A stretch of DNA of 64,000 nt from Pollenia angustigena (GCA_930367215.1 OV884060.1:212229253-212293252), one strand, 5' to 3'. Positions 1 to 11,685 are shown, counted from the stretch's first letter. The notes: a model not told the origin generated them from the sequence alone. Translations and numbers: made by a program.

Positions 1-1198
1 AGTAAGATTGAAGAATATATAAATCTTTTAATTATATCCTATAATAATATTTTAACATATACGAAACCGACTATTTGTCAGGTACCAGATACTTTACAAA
101 AAGAAGTATATGATAAAATATTGCACTGCAGAAAATTATTATTTCAATGTTTTTGTAAATTAGATTGCAAAATAAAAATACCATTTGGTGTAGATTTATT
201 TGAGATAGTGAAGACGGATATTTTGACAGAATCCGTGTTCGATACTGAAGTAAGCGAAAGCAATTCCGACTCTGAAACTAATAGTGAACAACAAATTAAA
301 ATTGACGATACGCGGAAATTCGAGATGGCTTCGATCGAGGAAAAAACAAAATTTATCACAATGTGTTCCAACATTATACGTGAAAATTATGATGGAAATC
401 CCCTGACACTAAATTCCTTTTTAGACAAAATTAATTTGATTGAGGAAATAATGGCACCTAATTTAAACAATTGTTTTATTTCATTCATAAAATCGAAATT
501 AGATGGAAAAGCAAGGGAAGTTTTGCCTGAGGATATATCGACTGTAGAACATATAAAGAATTCACTTAAGGTTAGAATAAGACCAGATAGTTCGAAGGTT
601 GTTGCTGGTAGAATTGCAGCTTTACATGTTAAACAGAACAATTATACAGATTTTGCCAAAAATGTGGAGGATTTAGCCGATGCTAACGATGGAACGTTCG
701 TTAGTAATAGAGGGCATAACCAAAGATAAAGCACATGAAATGGCCATAGAGCAAACGGTAAATGTGTGCAGAAGTAATGCGAAATCTGAAATGGTAAAGG
801 CAATATTAGCATCAACTTCTTTTAAAGAACCAAAGGATGTCGTGGCAAAATTAATTGTGGAGGAATCAAACACTGAAACACACAATCAGGTTTTGTCAAT
901 GCGATATAGTAGAGGTAGGTCTAACTTTAGTTATCAAAACTCTTCACGAACGGATAGGTTTTCTCGACGAAATGACAACAATTATGGAAATAGATCGTAT
1001 AAAGGCAATAACGGTTATCGTGGTCAGAATAACTACAATAATTCTCGAGGACGTGGTTACAACAATCGTGGTAGAAACGGCAATTACTTGAATCATAGTG
1101 GCAGATCACAGGGCAATTTTCGTAGTCAAGGTACTTCCGTGCGGACTTTAAACGCGGAAGTCCCTCAGCAGGAGATGTTGAGGGAGGAAGAGCATTAA
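1..1198 (+). pseudogene. gag: gag, partial and frameshifted
   Basis: The frame is open from base 1 to a stop ending at 729. A second frame, usable from about 680 to 1198, continues the same protein, so a single-base indel lies near 670-690. The first part is a helical capsid-like region. The C-terminal part is rich in Arg, Gly, Asn and Tyr (repeated RG, GYRG and SRGRG motifs, about 895-1110) and has no CCHC zinc knuckle, so RNA binding would be through the basic RG tail. Structural role in assembling retrotransposon particles is known of the family. The start codon is outside the window. Confidence 0.8.
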
Positions 1199-1760
1199 GT
1201 ATTTTAAATGATAATAAAGTTAAATCAGTTTACAGTTTTAATTTAAATTACTCCGATTTTATAAATATAGACTGTCTTGCATCATATGCGACTAATTCGT
1301 TTTTAGTAGATTCTCAAGCTGATATATCAGTTTTGAAAAGGTCGTGTTTGAGGGATAATTTGCGGATAAATGTGCAGAATATTGTTAATATTGTTGGTAT
1401 AACAACGGACACCACAAAGTCATTAGGTACAATTAACACAAAATTATTAAATTCTGACGTTTCAATACCTCAAATGTTTCATATTGTTTCGGATGATTTT
1501 AATATACCTTCTGATGGAATATTAGGAAAAGATTTTTTAAAGACCAATAAGTGTCAAATTGATTACAACAAAATGACAGTTTCTTTTTACGTTCCCCATA
1601 TAGACTAAAGATTAATTATTCCAATTTGGCATGGAATTGGAGCAAACTCGTTTTTTGTGCCACCAAGGTGTGAGGTATTTAGGGAATTTCGTTTAGAAAA
1701 TATAAGTGAACCAGTTTTCGTTGATTGTCAGGAAATTTGTAAGGGTGTACTTATTAGTAA
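1199..1760 (+). pseudogene. retroviral-type aspartic protease region, frame-disrupted
   Basis: A segment closed by a stop at 1608 reads FLVDSQADIS at about 1300-1330 and later GILGKDFL at about 1518-1541. These match the active-site loop and the hydrophobic-hydrophobic-Gly flap region of retropepsins. The usual catalytic triad D-T/S-G appears here as D-S-Q, which would be unusual for an active protease unless this lineage tolerates it. After the stop at 1606-1608 the sequence still looks coding in other frames to about 1760, so frameshifts separate it from RT. It lies between gag and RT as expected for pol. Confidence 0.65.
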
Positions 1761-3668
1761 ATGTATAGTGAAAATCCTATTCTACGTATTTTAAATATAA
1801 CAAATGAAACCAAAATGGTACAGAACTATGATGTAAAGTGGGAAAAACTTTCCAATTTTTATGTATACTCAATTAACAAGGACGTTTCGACCAGCGATCG
1901 GGTTGAAAACGTCAGAACAATTCTAAGTGATAAAATGCCAAACTACATTAGGGAAGATTTAATGTCAATTTGTGAGAAATATTCCGATATATTTACTTTG
2001 AAGGATTATAAAATGACCATTAATAATTTTTATGAACAGAGGCTTAGACTAAATGATACATCTCCAGTTTTTGTAAAAAACTATCGTCTTCCATACACAC
2101 AAAGAAATGAAATAAAGAGGCAAGTTCAAAGTTTACTCGATAATGACTTGATTGAACAAAGTACTTCCAATTACAATAGTCCTTTAATATTGGTCCCAAA
2201 GAAAAGTTCAAATGATTGCAAATCATATCGTATGTGCATTGATTTTAGAGGCATTAATAAAAAATTAGTTGCCGATAAGTTCTCATTACCGAGAATTGAC
2301 GATATACTTGACAATTTAGGGCGAGCAAAACACTTCTCTGTACTTGATCTTTTTTCTGGTTTTCACCAAATACCACTTCACCCCGACTCAAGGGATATAA
2401 CTTCATTTAGTACAGATCAAGGTGCATTTCGTTGGAAAGTTCTACCGTTTGGATTGAACGTAGCTCCCAACTCGTTTTCTCGCATGATGTCTATAGCGTT
2501 TTCAGGTTTAGAACCTAACAAAGCATTTTTATACATAGATGACATTATTGTAATTGGATGCAGCAAACAACATCACTTAAAAAACTTAACCGATGTTTTT
2601 GATATTTTAAGAAAATTCAATTTGAAAATCAATCCTTACAAATGCAATTTCTTTAGACCGGAGGTCACGTTTTTAGGTCACAGATGTACCTCAAGGGGAT
2701 TGTTGCCCGACGAAACTAAAATAACAGCTGTCAAAAAGTATACAGTACCAACTGACAAAGATGCTGTCAAACGTTTCGTGGCTTTTGCTAACTATTATAG
2801 GCGATTTATACCTAATTTTGCTTCTCTCGCGGCACCTCTAAATTTTATAACAAGGAAAAAATTGAATTTTGTATGGGATAAAAAATGTCAAGAGTCTTTC
2901 GAAAACATAAAATCGGAACTAATTTCTCCAAAAATTCTACAATATCCTGATTTTACAAAAAAATTTTTAATCACAGTGGATGCTTCAAAGATCGGTTGCG
3001 GGGCAATTCTTAGTCAAAACTTTAATGGACATGATCTACCAATATATTATGCATCTAAAGCATTAAGTCAATCAGAGCAAAAGAAACCAACGATAGAACA
3101 GGAATTATTCGCAATATATTTTGCTATTAATCAGTTTAGACCGTATGTTTATGGGACAGAATTCGTAGTTAGAACGGATCATAGACCCCTAGTTTATCTT
3201 TTTAACATGAAGGATCCATCCTCAAAACTAACGAGGATAAGATTAAAATTATCAGAGTATAATTTTTCTATCGAATATGTTAAAGGAAAAGACAATGTCG
3301 GTGCAGATGCTCTATCTCGCATTTCAATTGACGAATTGAAAGGAGAAAAGAGTGGTGAAAGTGTTTTAGCCATGACAACTCGAGCAATGTCTAGGGAAAA
3401 CAACGTGAATGATATGCCATTGGGGCAGTCTGCCAGTATAAAATTACAAGTTTATGACAAATTTTCTCAATTATTTAATAGGAATGTATCTAGGATAAAA
3501 TCGGAAATTTTTTACGAAGATGATAAAATAAAAAGGATCCAATTAAAAATGTATAACAAATTTAAATTAAAATTTTGCATAAATGTTGATATTGTTAACA
3601 AAACATTAAATTTCGATGAAATGCTTTTGATGCTACAACAAGAGGCAAACATTTATGTCGCGGAATAG
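1761..3668 (+). pseudogene. pol: reverse transcriptase and RNase H, open frame
   Basis: A 635-codon open frame encodes the RT and RNase H parts of pol. Visible RT motifs are LIEQSTSNYNSPLILVPKK, CIDFRGINKK, the SVLDLFSGFHQI block, VLPFGL and the catalytic YIDD box (Tyr258-Asp261). RNase H follows: VDAS with Asp407, IEQE with Glu448 and RTDH with Asp473, the D-E-D set of retroelement RNase H. It ends at a TAG (3666-3668); the same frame then continues directly into integrase, so the stop looks like a point mutation in pol, although programmed readthrough cannot be excluded. The true pol start is upstream in the protease region; 1761 is only where this frame opens. Confidence 0.92.
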
Positions 3669-4828
3669 GCAAAGAATGACGCGTTTTTTGCAGTATACAC
3701 TATTCAAGAGTTTAAAGAACATGGCAATAAGACATTGACATCTTTGGAAATTATGCTTGTTAATCCGATTGAGAGAATATTCGACAAAGATAGAAAAACA
3801 CAGCTTTTGAAAATTTATCATTACGATCCGATAATAGGCGGTCATTGCGGACGCAAACGGTTATATGCGAAATTGAAGACAAAATTTTATTGGAAAGGTA
3901 TGACCAAGGATATTGCTTTGTTTATTGCAAATTGCAGGGAATGTAACTTAAATAAGGTGAGAAAGGGAACTAAAGAAGAACTTGTACTGACGCCAACACC
4001 GATTAAACCTTTTGAAATCATGGTCTTGGACACGATTGGTCCACTACAAACATCCGAATTTGGAAACAAATATGCTTTAACCTTAATTTGTGATTTTACG
4101 AAATATCTGGTAACTATAGCGATACCTGATAAGAGTGCTAAAACAGTTGCTCGTGCAATATTTGAGAACTTTATTTTAATTTATGGCAAAATAAAATCAA
4201 TTAAAACCGATCTAGGTACAGAGTTCAAGAATGAAATATTTTGTGAACTTTGCAAACTCCTGAATATTGAGGTAAATTTTTCGACACCATATCATCATCA
4301 GACTGTAGGGACAGCGGAGAAAAATCATCGCGTTTTTAATGAATACCTTAGGGCATATATAGGACAGAATATGACAGACTGGGATACATACATAAAATAT
4401 TTTACATTTTTCATAATACGACAAGTAACTCAGCATTTGATAATAAATATACACCATTTGAGTTAGTGTTCGGAAAGGAAGCGATTCTACCGAATGAATT
4501 CCAACTTGAACAAATTGATCCGATTTACAATTTTGAAAATTATGCCAAAGAGGTTAAATATAGGTTGCAAAATTCTCATATCCTAACAAAAAAGTTAATA
4601 GAAAAACATAAAGAAAGAAACAAAAAGTGTTATGATCATTTTGCGAAACCATGTAATTTAAAAATTAATGATTTAGTTTTTATTAAAAGAGAACCATATG
4701 ACAAATTTAAAAACATATATGACGGTCCATTCATTGTGAAGGAAATTAATGGAGTTAATGTTACTGTATACAATGAAAAATCAAAAAATGAAAAAACCTT
4801 ACACAAAGACAGGTTAAGAAAAGCTTAA
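3669..4828 (+). pseudogene. integrase, frameshifted
   Basis: It continues the RT frame after the TAG. The N-terminal zinc-binding HHCC is visible (HYDPIIGGH then CRECN, about 3819-3953). The catalytic core shows Asp at 4029-4031, Asp at 4209-4211 and Glu at 4317-4319, with 35 residues between the last two: the classic D,D(35)E spacing of retroviral-type integrases. Near 4405-4412 the frame shifts. The C-terminal domain then continues in another frame to 4828 (PFELVFGKEAILPNEF, then a basic tail with a FIKREP...YDGPF block of GPY/F type). One small indel is enough to explain the break. Confidence 0.88.
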
Positions 4829-5195
4829 GAGGAAAAATTTGAATTTATATGTAATTATAAACAAAAAAAAAAAAAAAAAAAAATTATAAAATAATTGGAA
4901 ATTTGAATTCATACATACTATGTAAATAATGAAAGTATTTAATAAAACATTTGTAAAATTGAATTTATTATAAAAATGTTTAATAAGATTGGAAAACTAA
5001 ATCGAAATTCATAACGAATAACCAAAAGACTTTAAAATTGCAACATTGAAATTGTGAGAATCAAACAATAAGTAAATAAAATCGAATTGTAAACAAACTA
5101 AATAAAATTAGGGATTGTAAACATACCATTAATAACGAAAATATTGCGTCAATCAGCTTGATCACCTGATTGACACAACATTTTTTTTTTTCAAT
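4829..5195 (+). other. retrotransposon 3' non-coding region
   Basis: A very AT-rich stretch between the integrase stop and the polypurine tract, with A21 at 4862-4882. No env-like frame or other gene is visible. Confidence 0.6.
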
Positions 5196-5205
5196 AAAAG
5201 GGAGG
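5196..5205 (+). other. polypurine tract
   Basis: The run AAAAGGGAGG lies immediately before the TGTAGTG LTR start. In LTR retroelements such a tract primes plus-strand DNA synthesis, and its position fixes the first base of the 3' LTR at 5206. Confidence 0.75.
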
Positions 5206-5537
5206 TGTAGTGCAAATGCATCACCCAGTATTACATAAATTTATTTATTATTAATTTGTACTTTATAACTACACTACTTACACTTACGTACATACTTATT
5301 ATTATTATATAACTAACCTACTTACACCTACTTACTTATGTATATTTATAAACTAGGACTAACCCGCTTACTCTAATTATCGTATGTATTACATACAATG
5401 TAGGCATCACTGATTTATAGAATATAAGAAAAAGAATAAGAACAATAAAAGTCAGTCGATAATCAACCATCAACTCAACAAGAGTTTTCTTTAAAAAACC
5501 AACGGCTAGACGTTTTGCCACCATCCACCACAATACA
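5206..5537 (+). repeat. 3' LTR (right boundary approximate)
   Basis: It starts TGTAGTGC directly after the polypurine tract. A polyadenylation signal AATAAA is at 5444-5449. The right end is placed at ...CAATACA because LTRs end in CA; it could lie some tens of bases away. The 5' LTR is outside the window, so the end cannot be proven by comparison. Confidence 0.6.
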
Positions 5538-6231
5538 CATACCTTCTTAATTTTTTCTATTTCTAAGTTTTAAAAACTTATTTGCAAAATAATAGCTCGC
5601 TAAAATAACGTTAACCCGTGCCGAATTGACGACAAAGGTGTTGAATCGACCCGCAAGTGAAATGTACGAAAAATATATCAAACAATTTATATCACATCAT
5701 TACGTGATTTATAAAAAAAAAAAAAAAAAAAATAATGAGAGTTGGGCAGTGTAGACAAAACTTTTGGTACGCTATTTTAAAATTCAATTTTATATATTTA
5801 TTTATTTATTTATTAATTTTCATTTCATTTCCTGTACAACAAGACAGTGTCTTATAATTACAGTACAGGAACGCAAAATGTTACAAGAATATTTAATTAC
5901 ATATAATTATTACAAAGTGGTTCTTAGTTCATAGTATTAAAACAAACAAAAAATACAATTATTAAAAAGAATATAAGTCATATAAAACATTTTCAGTCAA
6001 AAAATAATTATGAAAAAAATTTTATAAAAACATTTTGAAACTGTTAGCATTGCGATTTAGTTGTTGATTTAGTGGAAGAAGGTTCCAAAGACGAGCAGCA
6101 TGAATAAAAAATTGCCATTCGGAGACTAAGGTTTGATGCCGTGGGATTATAACTGCCATCGGCAACCTATACTATTACATTTTGCGATTATATGCGTTGT
6201 ACGAATTTTACATATGTTGTTGTTAATGTTG

Positions 6232-7216
6232 TTAAATTCTCTGCAATGTGTGTGCACATGTACGTAATGAAAGAGCATACAAGAGAATAAAAGAGAAAAC
6301 GCGGCGCCCTGATTTTGCCGATGGCAGGATTATAATATTATGGTTCCTTCGAGATTGAAAAAAACGTATCCTCTCAAATAAATATTTGGGGGTTTTAGTG
6401 TTTATCACTCTGTGTAAAAAAATAAGTGTTCGGATTTTCAAAAGATTTTCGAAAGAGACTCCATACAGACTGTTTGAAACGGATGAAACACGATCGAAAC
6501 GTCTTAGACCGTACACATATCTCAAAATATTGTTGAATAAAGTATTTAATTTTCTTTTGCTAATTGAATCACAGTTTGCAAACAGTATACATCCATAAAT
6601 TAAACTAGGAATCAGGTATGTCTTGGCAAGTAAAATTCTTATCCTCAATGGGGTAAAGTATTGTGTCAACCATAGGGCCCGTAACTTAATATAGGACTGA
6701 CCAACTAAAGAGTTCACATGATCGGTAATTGTTAAAAATTATTCCCAAATTTGTCGCTGCCCTCTGCACTTAGATTTCCGAGGATTCAAACAGAGCCCGT
6801 TTGCAGAAGCCCACAGGTATATTTTGTTTATTTCAGTATTGACAGATGATATACCCAAAGCAATACTATTAACAGGGCTACTTAAATAAAGTTGTACATC
6901 ATCCGCATACAAGTGGACTTTGCAATTGGATAATTGTTCAGGTAAGTCATTAACATATATCGAAAAAAGAAGTGTCCCCAAAATAGAACCCTGTGGCACT
7001 CCTTTAATTAGAGATAAAGAGCTTGACCAAGAGTCGTTCAAAAATACCGATTGTGTACGCGCCGAAAGGTAAGAAAAAATGAGATTGGTAGATGTATTGG
7101 AAAATCGAAAAAAGTGTCTCAGTTTACTAATAAGCATCTGATGATCCACTGTGTCAAATGCTTTCGAATGATTAAGAAGTACCAAAAAGTTAATGTGCCC
7201 ATTATCAAGTCTCTGT
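6232..7216 (-). pseudogene. LINE reverse transcriptase, palm and C-terminal part
   Basis: Reading on the minus strand from 7216: NGHINFLVLLNHSKAFDTVDH (RT domain with its first Asp), GVPQGSILGTLLFSIYVNDL, and the catalytic YADDVQLYL box near 6890-6915. This frame ends at 6739. A second frame (6717-6232) continues with the region YFTPLRIRILLAKTYLIP, then YGCILFANCDS and the conserved C-terminal block. The roughly 60 residues normally between these parts are missing, so an internal deletion sits near 6718-6745. The protein would copy LINE RNA at the nicked target; this copy cannot. Confidence 0.85.
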
Positions 7217-7217
7217 C

Positions 7218-7640
7218 GTATCCCTGCGGGAAATTTGTGTCAATTGGTCCAACGGACTGGTCCTGGGAATTGTAAAAATAGAACTGGTACAAAAAGAAAG
7301 AACTCATGACCAGTGAAAGGAGAACCAATCGTGTAACTGGTTTATGAAGAACAAAAATGTAGAAAAAGTAATGAATTACAGTACAGTCTTCACCGGTGGT
7401 GTGATAAAATTTTTTGGGACTTTCTAAAATGTGGCTCTTGAATTTAATTCTAGGACTTGTTTTATTGAAATAATACTACATCGTAATGAAATAATAGTAC
7501 ATTTTAGTAACTGTCACTAAGCACGTCCATTGACAATAGATTTGTGACTGGTTAAATGGTTTCAATTGACCCCCTCCAATGACAACCCCATGTAAAAGTG
7601 ATAGGTCTTATTCATATGTTCAGTTCGCTTCCCTCTAGGG
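7218..7640. repeat. 0.42-kb dispersed repeat interrupting the LINE
   Basis: It begins near CCTGCGGGAAATTTGTG and ends at CAGTTCGCTTCCCTCTAGGG. A second copy lies at 14198-14820. It separates the LINE RT fingers from the palm, so it entered or replaced LINE sequence. This copy lacks about 75 bases (beginning GAAAGTGTTTAAACTAG) that the other copy keeps near its right end. No ORF or end structure identifies its class. Confidence 0.75.
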
Positions 7641-8856
7641 ATATTCTCACATACCTCCGCACTGCGTTGGATTTCATCAAGTGGATGGTCGAGATAACAT
7701 CATATTGAGAAACATAGGAAAATCTAAAAAACTGGTTATCAATATTAATATTCGACGAATGTGAGGAAAAATCGTAGAAGTCGAGGTTCGCTTGTATCGG
7801 AGGAGTGCTTTTACAAGATTCGTTAAGAGTATTTGCATCAATCTGGCAATCATTATTCTTGTCAGTTTTGCCAATACCTATTTCACGGATAGCTTTCCAA
7901 GTTTGCCTTGAGCCTATTGCCGAGCTAAACCGTTGGGAATAATATTCGGTTTTGGCATGTTTAATTCGTCTATTGACAACATTTCTCGCTAGAGAAAACT
8001 GAAGTTTTAGTTCCAGAGTTCTAAATTTTTTCCACCTTGCATATGCCAAATCTCTTGTGCGTATGGCATCCCTTACAGCTTCCGTACACCAGGGTTTTTG
8101 TTTTTGAGTAATCTTCTTATATTTAAGTGGTACATTTACGCTGTAAAGGTACTGAATATTGTGCTCCAAGAAAGAAGATTGATCATCCACTGAAGGCATA
8201 TAATAAATATCACTTCGTACAAAAGATTATAGTCAATACTATTAAAGTCACGGAAACTAAAACACCGATTAACTGGTAGCACCCGAAAGTTGTAGGTCAA
8301 GAATATCAAATCATGTTTAGAAAAAACAAGGAGCCGATATCTGATCATAACACATTACATTCGAAATGTTGGACACAAAAAAAAGGTCAATCAAAGTTCT
8401 TGTTGTGGCGGTATGATGTGTTGGACTTGCCGTATAAACTGAAAAAAGACCAAGGGATAACATATTATCAGGAAGTGTAGTATCTACCAAAATATTTGAA
8501 TTGAAATCCCCAGTTATCACTATGTCATTATACTCCGTTGTGAGAGTTTCGAGAGTGGAATATAAAACTGCCAAGGGTACTGTAAACACATCCAACCAAC
8601 ATCTTCCCACTAGATGATGAGACCTCAACAAAAATAAATTCAACTCTTTGGGCATCCTGTGGAGATAAACAATCCTCCAGAGACGATACATGGCAAATCC
8701 TACAAGAAATACCGTTTTTAACAAAAATGGCAACACCGCCGGCATGATTTTCCCTGTCAGCCCCAAAAACTTATATTCACTTCGTATTTGTGTGCGAAAA
8801 TGTTGAATAGATGACTTTTTTAATAGTAAATTTATCATTCGTGTACCCAAGAACAT
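7641..8856 (-). pseudogene. LINE endonuclease and RT linker, frameshifted
   Basis: The minus strand shows HAGGVAIFVKNGISC (about 8695-8745) in one frame, then IVITGDFNSN and TRTLIDLFFVSN (about 8380-8530) in another. These are blocks of the APE-type endonuclease that nicks target DNA for LINE insertion. The linker (8199-7612, KPWCTEAVRDAIRTRDLAY, then FRFSYVSQYDVISTIHLMKSNAV) leads to the RT fingers and stops at the inserted repeat at 7640. At least two frame changes are needed to read it. The part from 8857 to 9173 is an open frame without recognisable domain and may be the damaged 5' part of the same element. Confidence 0.75.
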
Positions 8857-9183
8857 CGACAGTCGCTACAATAATAACGACTAAACTCCTTATGCTTAAT
8901 TGCCATCAATCTAATGCTATCGCTAATTTTTTTAGTCATAAAATTATGCCTTCCTCGATTCGCATTAGTTTGTAATGGCAGGAATTCTGGATTAGTACAT
9001 GTATTCACAGGCATGATGTAATTATTATCATCTGAACTACGGGAACAATTGTGAGACAAGTGGATTACTGCTGATGAAATAAGTGAAGAAGATACATGCT
9101 TTTTACATCTAGAAACCTCTCCTAATGCTCCATGCGTTGTTCTCCTTTCCGTTACGTTTCGTGTCATTTCCACCTAAACAACT

Positions 9184-9420
9184 GAAGCGTCCCTTTTCTC
9201 TCTGACACTGTAAAATTGTTTATCAATATCTGTGTTCCTTATTTCGAGAGCGTTTACGTGGGGAAACCATAAATTCGTCAATCTGTTTTACACAATTGAG
9301 CAAGGATTTGACAGGTATTCTAGCTTTTTACCAGAATAAATTGCATTCTCGTATTGCACTTTGATTTCCATGGTTTAATAACTTTGTTAAAGGTTAAGGG
9401 TCATTTAGTACCCTTAAGCT
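9184..9420. repeat. dispersed repeat, copy 1
   Basis: It begins AACTGAAGCGTCCCTTTTCT and runs to AGTACCCTTAAGCTTGC. A closely similar copy is at 11452-11685, in the same orientation about 2.3 kb away. It lies between the LINE 5' side and the right end of the piggyBac-like element and could belong to either. Confidence 0.75.
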
Positions 9421-9498
9421 TGCGAAACTAACATTTTTCGATTGCAATTCGGCACGGGTTAATGTTATCCAAATTTAAAAAAAATAAAATATATAAAA

Positions 9499-10339
9499 CA
9501 GTTTTATCCAATCGGGATTGGTTTTTTTGAATCCTGGGATGCCGGGATTTTCGGGATATTTTGAATCCCGGGATTTACGGGATTTTTGAACAATTCTCGG
9601 GAATTTTTTTATTTATACCAAATATAAATACTTTTTAAGTTGTATGAAAAAAACTTAATTTTCCAGTAAATACTCATATTTCATGAACATATACAGCCCA
9701 ATTATGAATACAAATTCCCCGGGAGTTTTCTCCCTTCTCCCATTTTTCCTATGTAAATTCTATTGTAAAAATGGGAAAAGGGAAAAAACTCCCGGTGAAT
9801 TTGTGTTCATAATTGGGCTGATAGGTTTAATTTATTTGTAAAAAATATAATAAAAACAAACTTAAAATAATAATTAAATTAAATTTTATTTTTATCAATA
9901 TTTGATTATTGATATAAAAATTACACCATTTCTAAATGTATTTTAAAAAATTGTGTACAGGAAAACATTTGGACAATTTTAAAATATTTAAATTTAAAAA
10001 AAATCCTTTTAACTTATTTAATCGATATATTTTGAACAAAATTTTTTGTTATTTATAAATTGTACATATTGTTTTCTCAAATGAAAGGTAGCATAGTTTT
10101 TGTTTAAGTATGTTTTGTTTTTTTTTGAACAACAGAGCGTATCAAAAACTTTTTGTGTCAACAAATACACCAACAAACAAATATTTATGCAAATGACTAA
10201 AAAAATGTAAAAATAATACAAAATATAAAAAAAATCGAGATCCCGAAAATCCCGGGATTACAAATCAGCAATCCCGAGTTTCGGGATTCGCCTAATTCCG
10301 AAAATCCCGGATTTCAGGGATCGAGATTTCCCGATTGGA
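9499..10339. mobile_element. hAT-like non-autonomous element with CCCGGGATT arrays, copy 1
   Basis: The left end contains CCAATCGGGATT and then reiterated forms of AATCCCGGGATTTTCGGGAT; the right end carries the inverse ending TTTCCCGATTGGA. The middle is AT-rich without a gene. The related copy at 12098-14103 ends GGAAGCCCTA, giving an outward terminus TAGGGCTTCC, which fits hAT ends; that class call is inference. The exact left base (9499 or 9507) is uncertain. Confidence 0.6.
9694..9820. mobile_element. 127-bp palindromic MITE
   Basis: It starts CAGCCCAATTATGAATAC and ends with the inverse TTCATAATTGGGCTG; the inverted ends extend about 50 bases, through CTCCCATTTTT. It is flanked by TATA and ATAG, so the target duplication may be TA or ATA. 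Both copies of the surrounding hAT-like element contain it (the second truncated at 12098), so it inserted before that element was copied. Confidence 0.7.
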
Positions 10340-10930
10340 CTAAAGATCGCTAATTTGCTAACCACAGCATGATAGCAATGTTTAATATTTTTTTTAAATC
10401 GTGAAAGCTGTAAAGAATCACAGGAAAAAATAGCTTCTATCACGAACATGGCTAAAATTCGCGAAAAATTGCAAACTTTAAAACAAACACTAAAATTTAT
10501 TTGAAATCGCTAAATCGGTAAAAAAAAAACAAAATGTCGGAAAATAACAAAAAAAAAAAAAAAAATTGCAAAAATAGCGAAAAATCGCGTAAATTTTTAA
10601 TATTTCAAACCAGTCATATAATTGATTAAAAGTCCCTAAAACTATAAGGATTGGCAAAAATTAGTTAAAAATTGCTAAATTCGCGGAAATTCGCAAAAAT
10701 TTGCTAACATCGGCATGATAGCAAAGTTTACTATTTATTATAAATCGTTAAAGCTGTAATGAATGAGAAAAATTACTGAAACAAATCGCTTCTATCGCGA
10801 ACATGGCTAAAATTCGCGAAAAATCGCAAAATTTTAAACAAACAAAAAAACTAATTTCAGATCGCTAAATCGATTAAAAAAACAAATTGTCTGAAAATAA
10901 CATAAAAATAAGCCGTAATTACATCAAAAT
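10340..10930. repeat. tandem pair of AT-rich repeats with TCGCGA-type motifs
   Basis: Two related blocks, about 10370-10550 and 10710-10910, share GCATGATAGCAA, AACATGGCTAAAATTCGCG and AATCGCTAAATCG. They are about 335 bp apart in direct orientation. No gene is visible. Confidence 0.65.
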
Positions 10931-11451
10931 AATGAAAAAGTCGATTTTAAATTTAGGGTAAGTTAGGGACTTTTGCATTTTAGATAACGATATATTTTTG
11001 ATTAAATTGGATAAAGAAGATTTTAAGCTATAAAACAAAATATATTTTTTTGTTAAAAATGTTATCAAATATTAAAAGTCGATTCGTTTTACTTTCACAA
11101 ACCCATTACTACTCTAATTGAAAACGAATAAAAACTTGTGGATGTGAAATGCAGAACACCAAAAATGCTAAAGTAATCCACTTTCGAGTGGATTCGGATT
11201 CTAGAACACACCCGTATATTTATTATTTAATTTTAAATGAAAATGGTCACCCATCAACGCTGTCGTCTTTTTCTAAATTTTAGTGGTATATAATATTCGG
11301 TACAGCCGAATGCAAATTGTTTTGTGTTTAATTAAATTGTGAAAATAGCTTATTGCTTTTTTACGCTTTTTTTTTGTTCAAAATAGTGCTTTTTAGTGCT
11401 TTTTTAAAATTTTAAAGCGCTTTTTGCTCTCAAAAAGTTGGCATCACTGCA
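10931..11451. other. AT-rich stretch without a gene
   Basis: No coding frame or element ends are clear. At about 11300 it holds ATTCGGTACAGCCGAAT, an imperfect match to the palindromic end motif of the foldback elements at 25 and 47-51 kb, so part may be a decayed foldback fragment. Confidence 0.4.
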
Positions 11452-11685
11452 ACTGAAGCGTCCTTTTTCTCTCTGACACTGTAAAATTGTTTATGAATAT
11501 CTGTGTTCCTTATTTCGAGAGCGGGGAAAACATAAATTCCTCAATCTGTTTTACGCAATTGGGCAAGGATTTGACAGGTATTCTAGCTTTTTACCAGAAT
11601 ATATTGCATTCTCGTATTGCACTTTGATTTCCATGGTTTAATAACTTTGTTAAAGGTTAAGGGTCATTTTGTACCCTTAAGCTTG
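11452..11685. repeat. dispersed repeat, copy 2
   Basis: Same sequence as 9184-9420 with small differences, for example the segment after TTCGAGAGCG is shortened by a few bases. It is followed by unrelated sequence after CTTAAGCTTGC. Confidence 0.75.

Larger units (their letters stand above)
1..5537 (+). mobile_element. Ty3/gypsy LTR retrotransposon, 5' end outside the window
   Basis: Gag, protease, RT, RNase H and integrase follow one another on the plus strand, then a purine tract and a TGTAGTG-starting 3' LTR. This order (integrase after RNase H) is that of Ty3/gypsy elements. The RT sequence and the TGTAGT LTR start suggest the mdg1/412 group; that placement is inference. No env-like ORF is seen between integrase and LTR. 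The gag frame is open from base 1, so the 5' LTR and gag start are cut off by the window edge. The copy carries at least one gag frameshift, disruption between protease and RT, one in-frame stop and one integrase frameshift, so it is not autonomous as read. Confidence 0.93.
5790..9173 (-). mobile_element. non-LTR retrotransposon (LINE, CR1/Jockey-like), broken
   Basis: On the minus strand an APE-type endonuclease is followed by reverse transcriptase and a conserved C-terminal region. The 3' end on that strand is a short (TAAA)n-type tract (5791-5815), as in several tRNA- or microsatellite-tailed LINE clades. A 0.42-kb repeat interrupts the RT fingers (7218-7640), part of the palm/thumb is deleted near 6718-6745, and several frames are needed to read the protein. 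The clade is only approximate: the C-terminal region (SKRKLNTLFNNILRYVYGLR, FENLLKIRTLIFLHR) resembles CR1/Jockey-superfamily insect LINEs. Confidence 0.85.
5615..9458. mobile_element. piggyBac-like element ends around a LINE
   Basis: The left end reads TTAA then CCCGTGCCGAATTG. The right end is the exact inverse of those 14 bases followed by TTAA (9459-9462). TTAA duplication and CCC-starting inverted ends are the signature of piggyBac elements. No piggyBac transposase is recognisable inside; the interior is taken up mainly by a broken LINE. It may be a non-autonomous derivative that received the LINE. The pairing of the two ends is inference from sequence identity. Confidence 0.55.

Noticed and set aside
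4829..5195. Possible env gene after integrase
   Set aside because: The interval is under 400 bases and has no open frame, so the element has no envelope gene.
5336..5533. 65-codon minus ORF starting MWWMVAKRL
   Set aside because: It lies wholly within the 3' LTR on the opposite strand.
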